Origin: an uncultured Phascolarctobacterium sp.
GTDB taxonomy: Bacteria; Bacillota; Negativicutes; Acidaminococcales; Acidaminococcaceae
Assembly (NCBI GenBank): GCA_900544885.1
Contig: UQWU01000003.1
Coordinates: 1 to 64,000, forward strand
Reading direction: 5' to 3'
Length of the DNA: 64,000 nucleotides
Shown here: in pieces, positions 7,567 through 17,253 of the stretch
How positions within the stretch are numbered: position 1 is the first letter of the stretch
Layout: the number at the start of each line of letters is the position of its first letter
Made by a program: the position numbers and the translations under genes
Notes under the pieces: generated by a model
The model's database searches: none
Seen by the model: the letters and a program-made list of their open reading frames with translations, nothing else
What the model was told of the DNA's origin: nothing

Positions 7567-9894
7567 TTAATCCTCCAAAGCAATCTTTAACACGTCATCT
7601 AAATGTTTTACAGGAATAAACTCCATGTCTTTACGGATATTATCGGGTAATTCATCTAAATCCTGCATATTACGCTGCGGCAAAAGGACTGTTTTTACAC
7701 CATAACGATGTGCAGCCAGCATTTTTTCTTTAATACCGCCCACAGGCCATACCTTACCTGATAAAGAAATCTCACCAGTCATCGCCAGCTTACCCTTGAC
7801 ACGTCTACCGCTCAAAGCACTAAGCATAGCAGTAACCATAGTTACACCGGCAGAGGGACCATCCTTAGGTACAGCACCTTCAGGCAGATGAATATGTAAA
7901 TCTGTTTCAGCACAAATATTTTTAGCTAAGCTAAACTCTTTAGCACGACTACGGATATAAGTATAACCAGCTTGAGCGGATTCCTTCATTACATCGCCTA
8001 GTTGACCGGTCAAGGTAAGATTACCCTTACCCTTAACAGCAAGAACTTCTACCTTTAAGAGTTCACCACCGACGCTGGTCCATGCTAAACCATTACAGAT
8101 ACCTACTGCAGGCTCTAAACTCAAATCATCATCTAAATAAATTACAGGTCCCAGATATTTTTCCAAATTCTTTTCTGTAACTTGAGCAGATTTGCCCTTA
8201 CCTTCTACAATCTTGAAAGCTACTTTACGACAAATACCTGCTAGCTTACGCTCTAAATTACGCACACCTGCTTCACGAGTATAATCATGAATAACACGAC
8301 GGAGAGCATTTTCACTGACACTTACTTTGTATTGTTCCAAACCGTTTAATTTTAATTCTTTAGGCAATAAATGCAGTTGAGCAATTTTCACCTTTTCCTC
8401 GTCAGTATAGCTACTTAACTGAATGATTTCCATACGGTCTAACAGAGCAGGAGGAATAGTTTCCACAGTATTAGCAGTTACAATCCAGAACACATTAGAT
8501 AAATCAAAGGGGAACTCAATAAAATGGTCACTAAAAGTATTATTCTGTTCCGGATCTAAAACCTCTAATAATGCCGAAGCAGGGTCACCACGGAAATCAG
8601 ATGCCATTTTATCAACCTCATCCAGCAAGAAAACAGGGTTCATACAACCACAGTTTTGCATACCATGAATGATGCGACCAGGCATAGAACCGATATAGGT
8701 GCGACGATGGCCACGGATTTCGCCCTCATCATGTACACCGCCCAAAGAAATACGGGTAAACTTACGGGAAATCGCTTCAGCAATACTGCTGGCTAAAGAA
8801 GTTTTACCTACACCAGGAGGACCTACCAAGCACAATACAGGACCGCGATTACTTTTAGTCAAGGCACGTACAGCCAAATATTCTAGAATACGCTCTTTAA
8901 CCTTTTTCAAGCCATAGTGATCTCTGTCCAAAATTTCTTGAGCACGTTGCAAATCGAAATTATCCTCGGTAAACTTACCCCAAGGTAACGTTACCAAAGC
9001 ATCTACATAACTGCGGATAACAGCACCCTCCGGTGTCATCGGCGGCATTTTAGCTAAACGGCTTAATTCTTTATTAAGTTTCTCAGCAACATCTTCCGGC
9101 ATATCCATAGAAGCAATTTTCTGCTTATATTCGGCAATCTCACTTTGCAGGTCTTCAGACTCGCCTAATTCCTTGCTGATAGCCTTAATCTGTTCACGCA
9201 GATAATATTCTTTTTGATTCTTTTCGACTTGTTTGTGTACTTCTTGAGAAATATCCTTAGCAATACCAGCAATCTCACGTTCTCTAGTCAGTAATTCATA
9301 TAAGCTGCGCAAACGTGCTTTAACCTCTACAGTTTCCAGCAGGGTTTCTTTTTCTTCTAAAGATAGCGGTAAATAACCTGCCATCATATCAGCAGCACGA
9401 CCATAGTCAGGTTCAGCTTTAAAAGACTGCACGACTTCAGGATTAACTTTTTTACTTACTACAGACCAGCTTTCAAACTCTTCCAACAACAGACGCATGA
9501 CAGCATCACATTCAGCACTGTTTTCGGCAATGCTTAATACTGCTTTGCCGTGACCGACAAAATAATCACTATCATCCTCTTGCTGAACATCATTTACTTC
9601 AGTAAGCTGTACACGTTGCAAGCCTTCGACTAATAGACGAATAGCACCGTTAGGCAGCTGCAGCTGCTGCTTAATTTCAGCTAAAACACCCCAATCGTAT
9701 AAATCCTCTTTAGTGATTTCTGCAACATTAGGATCTTTTTGTGTTACGAGTAAAATTTTATTATCCTCAGCAGACGCTGCACGAATAGCTGCCAAAGATT
9801 TATCTCGTCCTACATCGACATTGGCTATCATGCCAGGTAAAATCAACAAACCGCGTAAGGGCAGTATTGCATTAGTAAGAAAATTTTCTTCCAT
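7567..9894 (-). CDS. lon: ATP-dependent protease Lon
   Basis: Homohexameric cytoplasmic AAA+ serine protease that degrades damaged and regulatory proteins. The 775 residues comprise an N-terminal substrate domain (LPLRGLLILPGM), a coiled helical region (about 190-300), AAA+ module with Walker A GPPGVGKTS near 355 and Walker B FLLDEVDKM, and C-terminal protease with the catalytic serine in KDGPSAGV near 680 and the lysine about 43 residues later. ATG 9894 is chosen because AGGAGGGATTGG precedes it; an 18-codon longer frame has no ribosome-binding site and enters the clpX terminator. Confidence 0.97.
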   Translation of the reverse strand: MEENFLTNAILPLRGLLILPGMIANVDVGRDKSLAAIRAASAEDNKILLVTQKDPNVAEITKEDLYDWGVLAEIKQQLQLPNGAIRLLVEGLQRVQLTEVNDVQQEDDSDYFVGHGKAVLSIAENSAECDAVMRLLLEEFESWSVVSKKVNPEVVQSFKAEPDYGRAADMMAGYLPLSLEEKETLLETVEVKARLRSLYELLTREREIAGIAKDISQEVHKQVEKNQKEYYLREQIKAISKELGESEDLQSEIAEYKQKIASMDMPEDVAEKLNKELSRLAKMPPMTPEGAVIRSYVDALVTLPWGKFTEDNFDLQRAQEILDRDHYGLKKVKERILEYLAVRALTKSNRGPVLCLVGPPGVGKTSLASSIAEAISRKFTRISLGGVHDEGEIRGHRRTYIGSMPGRIIHGMQNCGCMNPVFLLDEVDKMASDFRGDPASALLEVLDPEQNNTFSDHFIEFPFDLSNVFWIVTANTVETIPPALLDRMEIIQLSSYTDEEKVKIAQLHLLPKELKLNGLEQYKVSVSENALRRVIHDYTREAGVRNLERKLAGICRKVAFKIVEGKGKSAQVTEKNLEKYLGPVIYLDDDLSLEPAVGICNGLAWTSVGGELLKVEVLAVKGKGNLTLTGQLGDVMKESAQAGYTYIRSRAKEFSLAKNICAETDLHIHLPEGAVPKDGPSAGVTMVTAMLSALSGRRVKGKLAMTGEISLSGKVWPVGGIKEKMLAAHRYGVKTVLLPQRNMQDLDELPDNIRKDMEFIPVKHLDDVLKIALED

Positions 9895-9929
9895 CCAATC
9901 CCTCCTTTGTATTAAAAGTAAATATAGAA

Positions 9930-9959
9930 AAATAAGGGGAAGGTGCACCCTTCCCCTTG
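9930..9959 (-). terminator. Terminator between clpX and lon
   Basis: Minus RNA AAGGGGAAGG pairs perfectly with CCUUCCCCUU, then AUUUUU. It separates clpX from lon, although read-through into lon-engB is possible because no strong promoter is visible in the short gap. Confidence 0.85.
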
Positions 9960-9971
9960 ATAAAATCTCTG

Positions 9972-11222
9972 TTATTCCACAATCATTTGCGGATCACAAT
10001 GTTTACGTACGGTATCTTCAGTAACAATACATTTTTTTACATCATCACGAGAAGGAACGTCATACATAACATTACGCATGATGGACTCAATAATAGATCT
10101 CAAACCACGAGCACCAGCATTTCTTTTCAGTGCTTCTTCAGCAATTGCATCTAAAGCAGCCGGCTCAAATTCCAAATCTACACCGTCCATAGCTAAAAAT
10201 CTTTGATATTGCTTAACCAAAGCATTACGCGGTTCAGTCAAAATTTGCACTAACGCCGCTTTATCTAAAGAATTTAAAGTTACGACAACCGGCAGACGAC
10301 CTGCAAATTCAGGAATAATACCAAATTTCATGATATCCTCAGGTAAAACTTTACCGAAGACTTCATCGTTATTGATTTCTTCTTTTTTGCGGACATCAGC
10401 ACCGAAGCCTAAGTTCTTTTTACCGACACGGGCATTAATAATATGCTCTAAGCCTGCAAAAGCACCACCGCAGATAAACAAAATGTTAGTAGTATCAATA
10501 TTGATCAGTTCCTGTTGTGGATGCTTGCGACCACCTTTCGGCGGAACGCTTGCTACAGTACCCTCTAAAATTTTCAGCAGGGCTTGCTGTACACCTTCAC
10601 CGGAAACATCACGGGTGATAGAAACATTTTCACTCTTGCGGGAAATCTTATCGATTTCATCAATGTAGACAATACCGCGCTGTGCAGCTTCGATATCGTA
10701 ATCTGCATTAACAATCAGCTTCAGCAGAATATTTTCTACGTCCTCACCTACATAGCCTGCTTCAGTTAAAGTGGTGGCATCGGCAATAGCAAACGGTACT
10801 TGCAAAATCTTTGCCAAAGTTTGTGCCAATAAAGTCTTACCACTACCTGTCGGACCAAGCATCAGAACGTTAGATTTCTGCAGTTCTACATCACGCTTAT
10901 CTTGAGGATTTTTCAGTTCATAATTAATTCTTTTATAATGATTGTAAACAGCTACGGCTAAAGTTTTCTTAGCTTCATCCTGACCGATTACATACTCATC
11001 TAAAATTGCCTTAATCTCTTGCGGTTTAGGCAGTTCACCTACTGCAGGCAAACTATTTGCTTTTTCGTTGAAGGTATCCTCATCAAGCATATCTTTGCAA
11101 AACTCGATACACTCGTTGCAGATATAAACACCACGACCAGCAATCAGTCGGCGTACCTGCTCTTCGCGTTTGCCGCAGAAGGAGCATTTCAACCCACTAC
11201 TCTGTTCATCGTTAAAACCCAT
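9972..11222 (-). CDS. clpX: ATP-dependent Clp protease ATP-binding subunit ClpX
   Basis: AAA+ unfoldase that feeds tagged proteins into ClpP. The 416 residues have the N-terminal zinc-binding domain (CSFCGK near 13 and CNECIEFC near 35), Walker A GPTGSGKT at about 120-127, Walker [10 protein letters not shown], the pore loop GYVGED and the ClpP-binding IGF-type loop, here LGFGADV. It lies 24 nt downstream of clpP on the same strand, the standard tig-clpP-clpX order. Confidence 0.97.
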   Translation of the reverse strand: MGFNDEQSSGLKCSFCGKREEQVRRLIAGRGVYICNECIEFCKDMLDEDTFNEKANSLPAVGELPKPQEIKAILDEYVIGQDEAKKTLAVAVYNHYKRINYELKNPQDKRDVELQKSNVLMLGPTGSGKTLLAQTLAKILQVPFAIADATTLTEAGYVGEDVENILLKLIVNADYDIEAAQRGIVYIDEIDKISRKSENVSITRDVSGEGVQQALLKILEGTVASVPPKGGRKHPQQELINIDTTNILFICGGAFAGLEHIINARVGKKNLGFGADVRKKEEINNDEVFGKVLPEDIMKFGIIPEFAGRLPVVVTLNSLDKAALVQILTEPRNALVKQYQRFLAMDGVDLEFEPAALDAIAEEALKRNAGARGLRSIIESIMRNVMYDVPSRDDVKKCIVTEDTVRKHCDPQMIVE

Positions 11223-11246
11223 TATTTAAATCTCCTTAGGTATATC

Positions 11247-11840
11247 TTATTTAGCAGATTTGCTACGAGTTACAACTTCATCAATCAAACCATATTCTTG
11301 AGCTTCTTTACTAGTCAAATAATGGTCACGCTCAGTGTCAGCAGCGATTTTTTCCACAGTTTGGCCGGTATGTTTAGCCAAGACTTCGTTCATTTCCTGA
11401 CGAATACGCAGAATTTCACGAGCATGGATTTCGATTTCAGTAGCCTGACCCTGTGCACCACCTAATGGCTGATGAATCATAACACGGGAATACGGCAGAG
11501 CAAAACGTTTGCCGTGAGTGCCTGCTGCCAAGAGGACGGAAGCCATGCTTGCAGCCATACCCATGCAGATAGTGGAAACATCAGGTTTAATATATTGCAT
11601 TGTATCATAGATAGCCATGCCGGCACTTACGCTGCCACCAGGGCTATTAATGTACAAATGGATATCTTTATCAGGATCCTCGGATTCTAAAAACAATAAC
11701 TGAGCAATGACAACATTTGCCATATTGTCATCAATCGGACCAGTTACGAAAACGATTCTATCTCTTAAAAGGCGGGAGTAAATATCATAGGAACGTTCTC
11801 CACGACTGGATTGTTCAACAACGATAGGCACATAATTCAT
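11247..11840 (-). CDS. clpP: ATP-dependent Clp protease proteolytic subunit ClpP
   Basis: Tetradecameric serine peptidase. The 197 residues contain the catalytic serine in GMAASMAS (about 97), histidine in [10 protein letters not shown] (about 122) and aspartate in TERDHYLTS. The [12 protein letters not shown] oxyanion loop is intact. It starts with [25 protein letters not shown], the conserved N-terminus, so the start is secure. It is between tig and clpX. Confidence 0.97.
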   Translation of the reverse strand: MNYVPIVVEQSSRGERSYDIYSRLLRDRIVFVTGPIDDNMANVVIAQLLFLESEDPDKDIHLYINSPGGSVSAGMAIYDTMQYIKPDVSTICMGMAASMASVLLAAGTHGKRFALPYSRVMIHQPLGGAQGQATEIEIHAREILRIRQEMNEVLAKHTGQTVEKIAADTERDHYLTSKEAQEYGLIDEVVTRSKSAK

Positions 11841-11876
11841 TTTGTCACACTCCTTTACCGTAAAAATACGATTAGA

Positions 11877-13160
11877 TTATTTTGCACTGTCAATTACAAC
11901 ATGAGCAGCTTTGCGGCGTAAAATATTAGCCAGCAACAGGCCCATGGTGCCATTGGATTTAATGATTTTCTTAACTTCGTCAACGGAAGCACCGTGTTGA
12001 GCGGAGATAGCTGCGATTTCTGCATCAACATCAGCCATGTCAACTTGGATGTTTTCAGCTTTAGCAATAGCATCCAGAACCAGGTCGGTGTTAACGTTTT
12101 TAACAGCAACAGGACGTTGGTTTTCGCGGATTTTTTCCATGTCCATGCCGGTATATTGCATGTACATATCCAGGGACATTTTGCGGCTTTCCAGGCTCAT
12201 TTTCATTTCTTCAACCATTTGGCTGATGCGGTCTTCAACCATGATTTCAGGAACTTCAAATTTAGCATTAGCTACAGCAGCATCAATCAGAGCATTTTCG
12301 TAGTTAACTTTTGCGTTTTCTTCAGCAGCTTTTTGCATACGTTCTTTGAAGTTAGCACGCATTTCTTCAACAGTTTTGAATTCGCTGTTTGCAGCAACAT
12401 ATTCGTCGGTCAGTTCAGGCAGTTCTTTAACTTTAACGTCTTGAATATTAACTTTGAATACTGCTTCTTTACCAGCCAGTTCAGGAACGAAGTATTCTTC
12501 CGGGAAGGTTACTTCTACGTCAGTAACATCGCCTTTGGACAAGCCAACCAGTTGATCTTCAAAGCCAGGGATGAAGGAGTTGGAACCAACTTCCAGAGGA
12601 TAGCCTTTGCCTTCGCCGCCGTTGAAGGGTTCGCCGCCAACAGTACCTGCAAAGTCGATGATAGCGAAGTCGCCTTTTTCAATTACATGGCCTTCTTCAG
12701 CTACTACCATTTTAGCATTGCGGTTACGCAGTTCGTTCATTTGAGCTTCTACGTCTTCGTCAGTTACAACAACTTCTTCTTTATCTACATGTAAGCCTTT
12801 GTATTCTCCCAGTTCAGGTTCCGGTTTCAGAGTAACTTTGATAACCAGTTCCATGTCTTTGCCTTCTTCAAAGATAGAGCTTTCTACTTTAGGATCTTCA
12901 ACAGGAATTAATTTTTCTTGTTCCAGAGCATCGCTGTATGCTTTGTTAGCAACCAATTCGAATGCTTCTTGTTTTACAGCTTCTTTGCCGTAGTGCATTT
13001 CAATGATAGCACGAGGAGCTTTACCTTTACGGAAGCCAGGGATGTTTACATTGTTAGCAATTTTTTGTACAGCTTTTTTGAAACCTGCATTTACATCAGC
13101 AGCAGGAGCGGTGATTTTCAGGGTTGCAACATTTTCTACTCTTTCAACAGTAACGTTCAT
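11877..13160 (-). CDS. tig: Trigger factor (ribosome-associated chaperone, prolyl isomerase)
   Basis: Binds the 50S exit tunnel and shelters nascent chains. The 427 residues have the N-terminal ribosome-binding domain with the signature GFRKGKAPR near 42-50, a central FKBP-like domain (VIEKGDFAIIDFAG to about 245) and a helical C-terminal chaperone domain. It is the first gene of the tig-clpP-clpX cluster and follows a promoter at 13276-13304 with a roughly 110-nt leader. RBS AAGGGAGG precedes the ATG. Confidence 0.96.
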   Translation of the reverse strand: MNVTVERVENVATLKITAPAADVNAGFKKAVQKIANNVNIPGFRKGKAPRAIIEMHYGKEAVKQEAFELVANKAYSDALEQEKLIPVEDPKVESSIFEEGKDMELVIKVTLKPEPELGEYKGLHVDKEEVVVTDEDVEAQMNELRNRNAKMVVAEEGHVIEKGDFAIIDFAGTVGGEPFNGGEGKGYPLEVGSNSFIPGFEDQLVGLSKGDVTDVEVTFPEEYFVPELAGKEAVFKVNIQDVKVKELPELTDEYVAANSEFKTVEEMRANFKERMQKAAEENAKVNYENALIDAAVANAKFEVPEIMVEDRISQMVEEMKMSLESRKMSLDMYMQYTGMDMEKIRENQRPVAVKNVNTDLVLDAIAKAENIQVDMADVDAEIAAISAQHGASVDEVKKIIKSNGTMGLLLANILRRKAAHVVIDSAK

Positions 13161-13275
13161 TAATAAAATCCTCCCTTAAATTTATGTGGGTAAATATAAT
13201 ATAATCGGATTAAGGTGCCAGCTTTCCTAAATGTTTAAAACTATTTGAAACTACCTGACACAAATCGCTCATAAT

Positions 13276-13304
13276 ATCATATCACAAGCTATGCTTCTTG
13301 ACAA
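13276..13304 (-). promoter_or_regulatory. Promoter for tig-clpP-clpX
   Basis: Minus strand TTGTCA, 17-bp spacer, TATGAT, located just after the tRNA-Gly terminator and reading into tig. Confidence 0.7.
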
Positions 13305-13310
13305 TACTAA

Positions 13311-13337
13311 AAAACCCGACAGAGTGTATCTGTCGGG
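13311..13337 (-). terminator. Terminator after tRNA-Gly
   Basis: Minus RNA CCCGACAGA/UCUGUCGGG with a five-base loop followed by UUUUUU. Confidence 0.9.
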
Positions 13338-13349
13338 CAATCTTTTAAG

Positions 13350-13424
<75 letters not shown>

Positions 13425-13459
13425 ATTCATTGTGGTGTTCCGCATCAGGAACGATTATG

Positions 13460-13488
13460 ATTATAAGACATTACCAAACTTTTGTCAA
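13460..13488 (-). promoter_or_regulatory. Consensus promoter for tRNA-Gly
   Basis: Minus strand TTGACA, 17-bp spacer, TATAAT: a perfect match about 35 nt before the mature 5' end. Confidence 0.88.
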
Positions 13489-13528
13489 CACTTTTTTTAA
13501 AACTTTTTAATTTTTTTTATTTTTTTAC

Positions 13529-13816
13529 TTAGCCCAGACCATTGCATCTCGCAAGGTCATTATACACCAAATCAACTATAATTTTCGTTAATATCGGCTG
13601 GCCATGACAAAGCTTGGTCTGCTTTAAAATCTCCGTTAATTTGGCTTTATTGCAAAGCATACAACAGCAAGGCATAATAATTTCACTAATCATGTAGGCC
13701 GCTGTACGCAAGGAGGTTTCATCATTTAAAAAATCTGAAGACGAAGCCTTTGCAGTAAATACAGCCAAGCGTTTATCAAGCGTCAGTACTAAATGTTTTA
13801 TCAGTACATCGGACAT
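13529..13816 (-). CDS. Hypothetical protein, 95 aa
   Basis: Not recognised. It is a mostly helical small protein with no signal peptide or membrane segment and an unusual cysteine-rich stretch (PCCCMLCNKAKL, about residues 50-61) that could bind metal, though the spacing matches no motif I know. It begins two bases after the stop of the 148-aa upstream gene (TAA-TT-ATG), so the two are co-transcribed and probably translationally coupled. The frame ends just before the tRNA-Gly promoter. Confidence 0.6.
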   Translation of the reverse strand: MSDVLIKHLVLTLDKRLAVFTAKASSSDFLNDETSLRTAAYMISEIIMPCCCMLCNKAKLTEILKQTKLCHGQPILTKIIVDLVYNDLARCNGLG

Positions 13817-13818
13817 AA

Positions 13819-14265
13819 TTAACGCATATTTTCGATGAAATCTTCGAAGGTATTAATCAGAACAGGATGACCTGTAACCTTCAGATCCAGCAGTAAGGTA
13901 CCATAAGATTCATACGGTTTTTCTGCCATTTCCATTTTCAAACCTTCTTTTACATATTCATCAACCATTTTTAGAACGAAACGGTTAACTTCATGAGTAG
14001 TCGGATTAACATTTAAAGGAATAATACGGGTTTCTGCTTCGTATTTCTCAACAACAACTTTCCAACCACCAGGAACAGGCGGCAGACGGGTTGCTTTAAT
14101 AAAATAGTTATCAGGAGAAAAGCCAACATAACCTTCCATTTGATTATATAATTTTGCTTTAGTCAAAGGGAAACCGTTTTTGTTACCCCATTTTACGATT
14201 TCTTCGCAAACTTCGTTATTATGAATCACACTAGGAAAAGTTGCCTCCGCTAAAATTTCAGACAT
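13819..14265 (-). CDS. Hypothetical protein, 148 aa
   Basis: Unrecognised cytoplasmic protein, mixed alpha/beta, with a proline/glycine-rich RLPPVPGGWKVVVEKYEA segment near residue 60-77 and no signal peptide. ATG 14265 follows GAGGAGGG, and a promoter (TTGAAA-17-TAAAAT, 14295-14323) lies just upstream. It forms a two-gene operon with the 95-aa gene. Codon use matches the neighbours, so there is no sign of recent transfer. Confidence 0.7.
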   Translation of the reverse strand: MSEILAEATFPSVIHNNEVCEEIVKWGNKNGFPLTKAKLYNQMEGYVGFSPDNYFIKATRLPPVPGGWKVVVEKYEAETRIIPLNVNPTTHEVNRFVLKMVDEYVKEGLKMEMAEKPYESYGTLLLDLKVTGHPVLINTFEDFIENMR

Positions 14266-14294
14266 AGTAATCCCTCCTCTTAGTTTATAGTACT

Positions 14295-14323
14295 ATTTTA
14301 CTCTAGATTGTAGATTATTTCAA
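14295..14323 (-). promoter_or_regulatory. Promoter for the two unknown genes
   Basis: Minus strand TTGAAA, 17-bp spacer, TAAAAT, 30 nt before the 148-aa gene. Confidence 0.65.
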
Positions 14324-14349
14324 TGTAAAATCACGAAATACAGTTTGCA

Positions 14350-14386
14350 AAAAAATAATCCCGACGTTAAAAAACGCCGAGATTAT
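14350..14386 (-). terminator. Terminator after the membrane transport genes
   Basis: Minus RNA UAAUCUCGGCG pairs with CGUCGGGAUUA (two G-U pairs), followed by a seven-U tract. Confidence 0.88.
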
Positions 14387-14397
14387 AATTTATTATT

Positions 14398-14844
14398 TTA
14401 AATTTGGCCTAAAGATTTTAAAATGCATTGAGCAATAAAAGCACTAGCAATATAAGTACCAATAAATACTACCACTGCCAGCACGCAGATACGCCAACCT
14501 GTCTTAGCAAAAGCATCCAGGTCTTTACCAATGGATACGCCTGCATACGCCAAAATAGGAGTACACAGAGCTACGAAACCGACATTTTTTACATAAGCAT
14601 TAACTACATCACTACCGGGAACACCGGGGATAGTCATGATGCAGCCGATAGTAACAACATATGCAGCAGCAGGAATACCACCGGGCATATATTTGGACAG
14701 CATAATGCCGACCAAAGCTATAACAGCCAAAATCAACAGACCGGGAATAGATTCAACAATACCGGCTTTAGTGCCTAAAACATTAGAGAAAAGGCTCATG
14801 AAGGTAACAATGGCCAAAACAATAATAGTATCTTTTAAATTCAT
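14398..14844 (-). CDS. Small integral membrane protein, probable transporter component
   Basis: The 148 residues form four to five hydrophobic helices: 6-25, 33-52, 58-75, 88-108 and 116-142. Conserved-looking elements are PGGIPAAAYVVTIGCIMTIPG and TPILAYAGVSIGKDLDAF. It lies six bases after the DUF3100 frame and in the same operon as the M20 amidohydrolase, so it may be the second half of a two-component permease with the DUF3100 protein. The substrate is unknown; a peptide or aminoacyl derivative cleaved by the amidohydrolase is a guess. Confidence 0.7.
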   Translation of the reverse strand: MNLKDTIIVLAIVTFMSLFSNVLGTKAGIVESIPGLLILAVIALVGIMLSKYMPGGIPAAAYVVTIGCIMTIPGVPGSDVVNAYVKNVGFVALCTPILAYAGVSIGKDLDAFAKTGWRICVLAVVVFIGTYIASAFIAQCILKSLGQI

Positions 14845-14849
14845 TGTGC

Positions 14850-15703
14850 TTATTCTCCTTTCTCTTCTTCAGGCAGAACGCCGTATTTAAGTTTGTAGAA
14901 TTTTTTATACAGCCATTCGGTCATAGGCAGACCCAACCATACAGACATATACAGACCATCTAAGCCGGACAGCATATTAGAAGCTGCACCGAAAGCCGCC
15001 AACTGGTCGGTCATATCCGGATACATAGCACTCAAAGAGCCTACTGCAGCAGTCATCATACTGGCAGAACCTACACCGGAAGCCATAGCTAAAGCATAGG
15101 GGTGAATAGGCAGAGTAGAAGCAGCTACGCTAGCCATAATACCAAGAGAAAGGAGGGAAAGAGTGGAAGTGGAGAGTCCGCTTTTTTAGCCATAATACCA
15201 AAGAAGATAGTACCAAATACAGTACCAGCGATATATACGCCCATAACGCCACGGCCTTCGCTAGAATCCAGGCCAAATTTCTCACCGATTAAAGCAACGT
15301 TCGGTTCACGAGCAATAGAATGGGCAGCACCAATAGTTTCGCGTTTTAAGCCCAGGTATACAGCGATAGGTACACCAAGCAGTACAGTACCCAGGTTACC
15401 GAACTCTTGCAGAATCAAAGCAGGAGAAGCAGCTACGATTTTCGGCAGAGTAGGACCAACTAAAGTACCGTAACGTGCCATAAGCAGCATCAAAGTAACA
15501 CCAATCAGACTGCTAGCATCAATCATATCTTTTTGATTGGATAAATTCAAAAACTTAGGCGTAGTTAAAATACCCAATAACAAAGCGTACAACATGGGCA
15601 GTAATACAATGGTTCCGATACCGATGCTAACAGTATGGGTTCCGATAAGCTCCGCTACAATAATCAAAGCGAGAATGGTAACGTGTAATTTGATATTCTT
15701 CAC
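14850..15703 (-). pseudogene. DUF3100 membrane protein gene, interrupted by a -1 frameshift
   Basis: Two overlapping frames make one protein. GTG 15703 (GAGGAG at eight bases; a GTG at 15712 is too close to the Shine-Dalgarno) encodes MKNIKLHVTILALIIVAEL through FFGIMAKK. Translation then leaves the family frame at GCT-AAA-AAA-GCG (15182-15194) and stops after LLVLWLA. Moving back one base reads KSGLSTSTLSLLSLGIMAS and continues to 14850 as SVAASTLPIHPYALAMASG. The joined product is about 284 residues with eight or so membrane helices. The cause may be loss of one A from the run, a sequencing error, or ribosomal/transcriptional slippage. Confidence 0.75.
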
Positions 15704-15725
15704 AAAATTCACTCCTCAAAAAATT

Positions 15726-17036
15726 TTATCGCTCAAAATAGCTTTCCAATTTTGCAATATATTCTTCCTTAGTCAGGACAGGCTTAAAGTCTGCCAAAAT
15801 ACCTTTAGCTTCTGCAGCATCATCATATAACAAATCAATGAGTGTCATAGCAAAAGCTTTTGCAGGCAGTAATACAGCAGCCTTAAAGTCTACAACATGG
15901 AATTCTCCGGAATGCAGTAACCCGTCAGTACCACCGATGAACGGATGAATAACAGGCATCAGATGAGAAACATCACCCATATCAGTAGAAGCACTGAAAT
16001 GACCTGCATCCTTAATATCAACTTCAGGATAAGCCAGACGGGAATTTTCTATCATCAATTCATTCATACGTTGATTGCATTTCAAAGGGAACATACCTGG
16101 CAAAGTTTCAATAATAGTTTTCGCACCTACAGCATCGCCACCGGCCTTTAAAGCAACATCAACACGTTTATGAGTTCTGTCGATTGCCTCCATAGTTTTA
16201 GCACGTACATATAATTCCATACGTACATCTGCAGGAACAGAGTTTACGAAATCGCCACCTTTAGTAATAATAGGATGTACACGTACAACATCATCTTCAC
16301 GGAAGGTTTCGCGCAGTGCATTAATACCCATTAAACCAAGCATAGCAGCATTCAGAGCATTTACACCTTCATGGGGAGCATCTGCTGCATGAGCAACTTT
16401 ACCTACATAGCGGACAGTCTTTCCTACAAAGCCATTACTGGAGCTGCCAACAGAAACTGTAGGACGCGGCATATTTTTATCAGCATGCATTTGCATAGCC
16501 ATGTCGATATCGTCGAAGGCACCTTCATAAATCAATTGACCCTTACCACTCAAGAAATGTAATTTACCGGATTCAACCAATTTTTTACGATAAGCAATTT
16601 CAATGTATTCTTCCGCAGGAACACCAAAGAATACAACATCACCTGCTAATTCGCTAAGAACACCGGATTTCATGATGCCACAAGCCGCACCCAACATCGT
16701 AGCAATTTGCAGATTATGACCACAAGCATGAGCAGCACCTGTTAAAGGATCTGCTTTGCAGCTTTCAGGACAGCCTACAGCATCAAGCTCGCCTAAAACA
16801 GCAGCAGTAGGTCCTGGCTTACCGCCATGAGCACGAGCCTTAACACCATTAATAGCCAAACCTGTTTGCGGGTCTAAGCCTAAATCACGCATAAAATCAG
16901 CTACCTTGGCAGCAGTCTTGACTTCCTTAAAGCCTAATTCCGGTTCATCACCAATGCTATTGGAAATTTCTTCAATTTTATCGGCATAAGCGTCGATTGT
17001 TGCACACACTTTTTGTTTAAGCAACTCTTTATCCAT
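15726..17036 (-). CDS. M20-family amidohydrolase (AbgB/aminobenzoyl-glutamate hydrolase-like)
   Basis: Zinc-dependent carboxypeptidase/amidohydrolase of 436 residues. The metal ligands are visible: ACGHN near 117, the catalytic glutamates in PAEEYIE, and later a histidine in GLLHSGEF. A lid/dimerisation domain contains GKTVRYVGKVAHAADAPHEGVNALNAA. ATG 17036 (MDKELLKQ) is chosen because GAGGAGG precedes it; a 30-codon longer frame begins inside the promoter. Directly downstream come a DUF3100 and another membrane protein, suggesting uptake and hydrolysis of an N-acyl amino acid or small peptide (inference). Confidence 0.88.
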   Translation of the reverse strand: MDKELLKQKVCATIDAYADKIEEISNSIGDEPELGFKEVKTAAKVADFMRDLGLDPQTGLAINGVKARAHGGKPGPTAAVLGELDAVGCPESCKADPLTGAAHACGHNLQIATMLGAACGIMKSGVLSELAGDVVFFGVPAEEYIEIAYRKKLVESGKLHFLSGKGQLIYEGAFDDIDMAMQMHADKNMPRPTVSVGSSSNGFVGKTVRYVGKVAHAADAPHEGVNALNAAMLGLMGINALRETFREDDVVRVHPIITKGGDFVNSVPADVRMELYVRAKTMEAIDRTHKRVDVALKAGGDAVGAKTIIETLPGMFPLKCNQRMNELMIENSRLAYPEVDIKDAGHFSASTDMGDVSHLMPVIHPFIGGTDGLLHSGEFHVVDFKAAVLLPAKAFAMTLIDLLYDDAAEAKGILADFKPVLTKEEYIAKLESYFER

Positions 17037-17108
17037 ACTACACGGACCTCCTCTATCTAATTCCATCCTATATGGACATATATCGAGATATTTTAGTATA
17101 ACGTAATT

Positions 17109-17136
17109 ATTATAGCACACACGCAAAAATTGTCAA
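17109..17136 (-). promoter_or_regulatory. Promoter for the amidohydrolase-transporter operon
   Basis: Minus strand TTGACA, 16-bp spacer, TATAAT, about 70 nt before the ATG. Confidence 0.82.
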
Positions 17137-17253
17137 ACTATTAAAACTCTTGTAATTAACAGTCACTAAGCAGGTAAAATTTTTATTTACCTCTAAATAA
17201 TGGTTATGCTAAAATATATAGATAGTATCACCTTCTTGTGATAAAATATTAAA

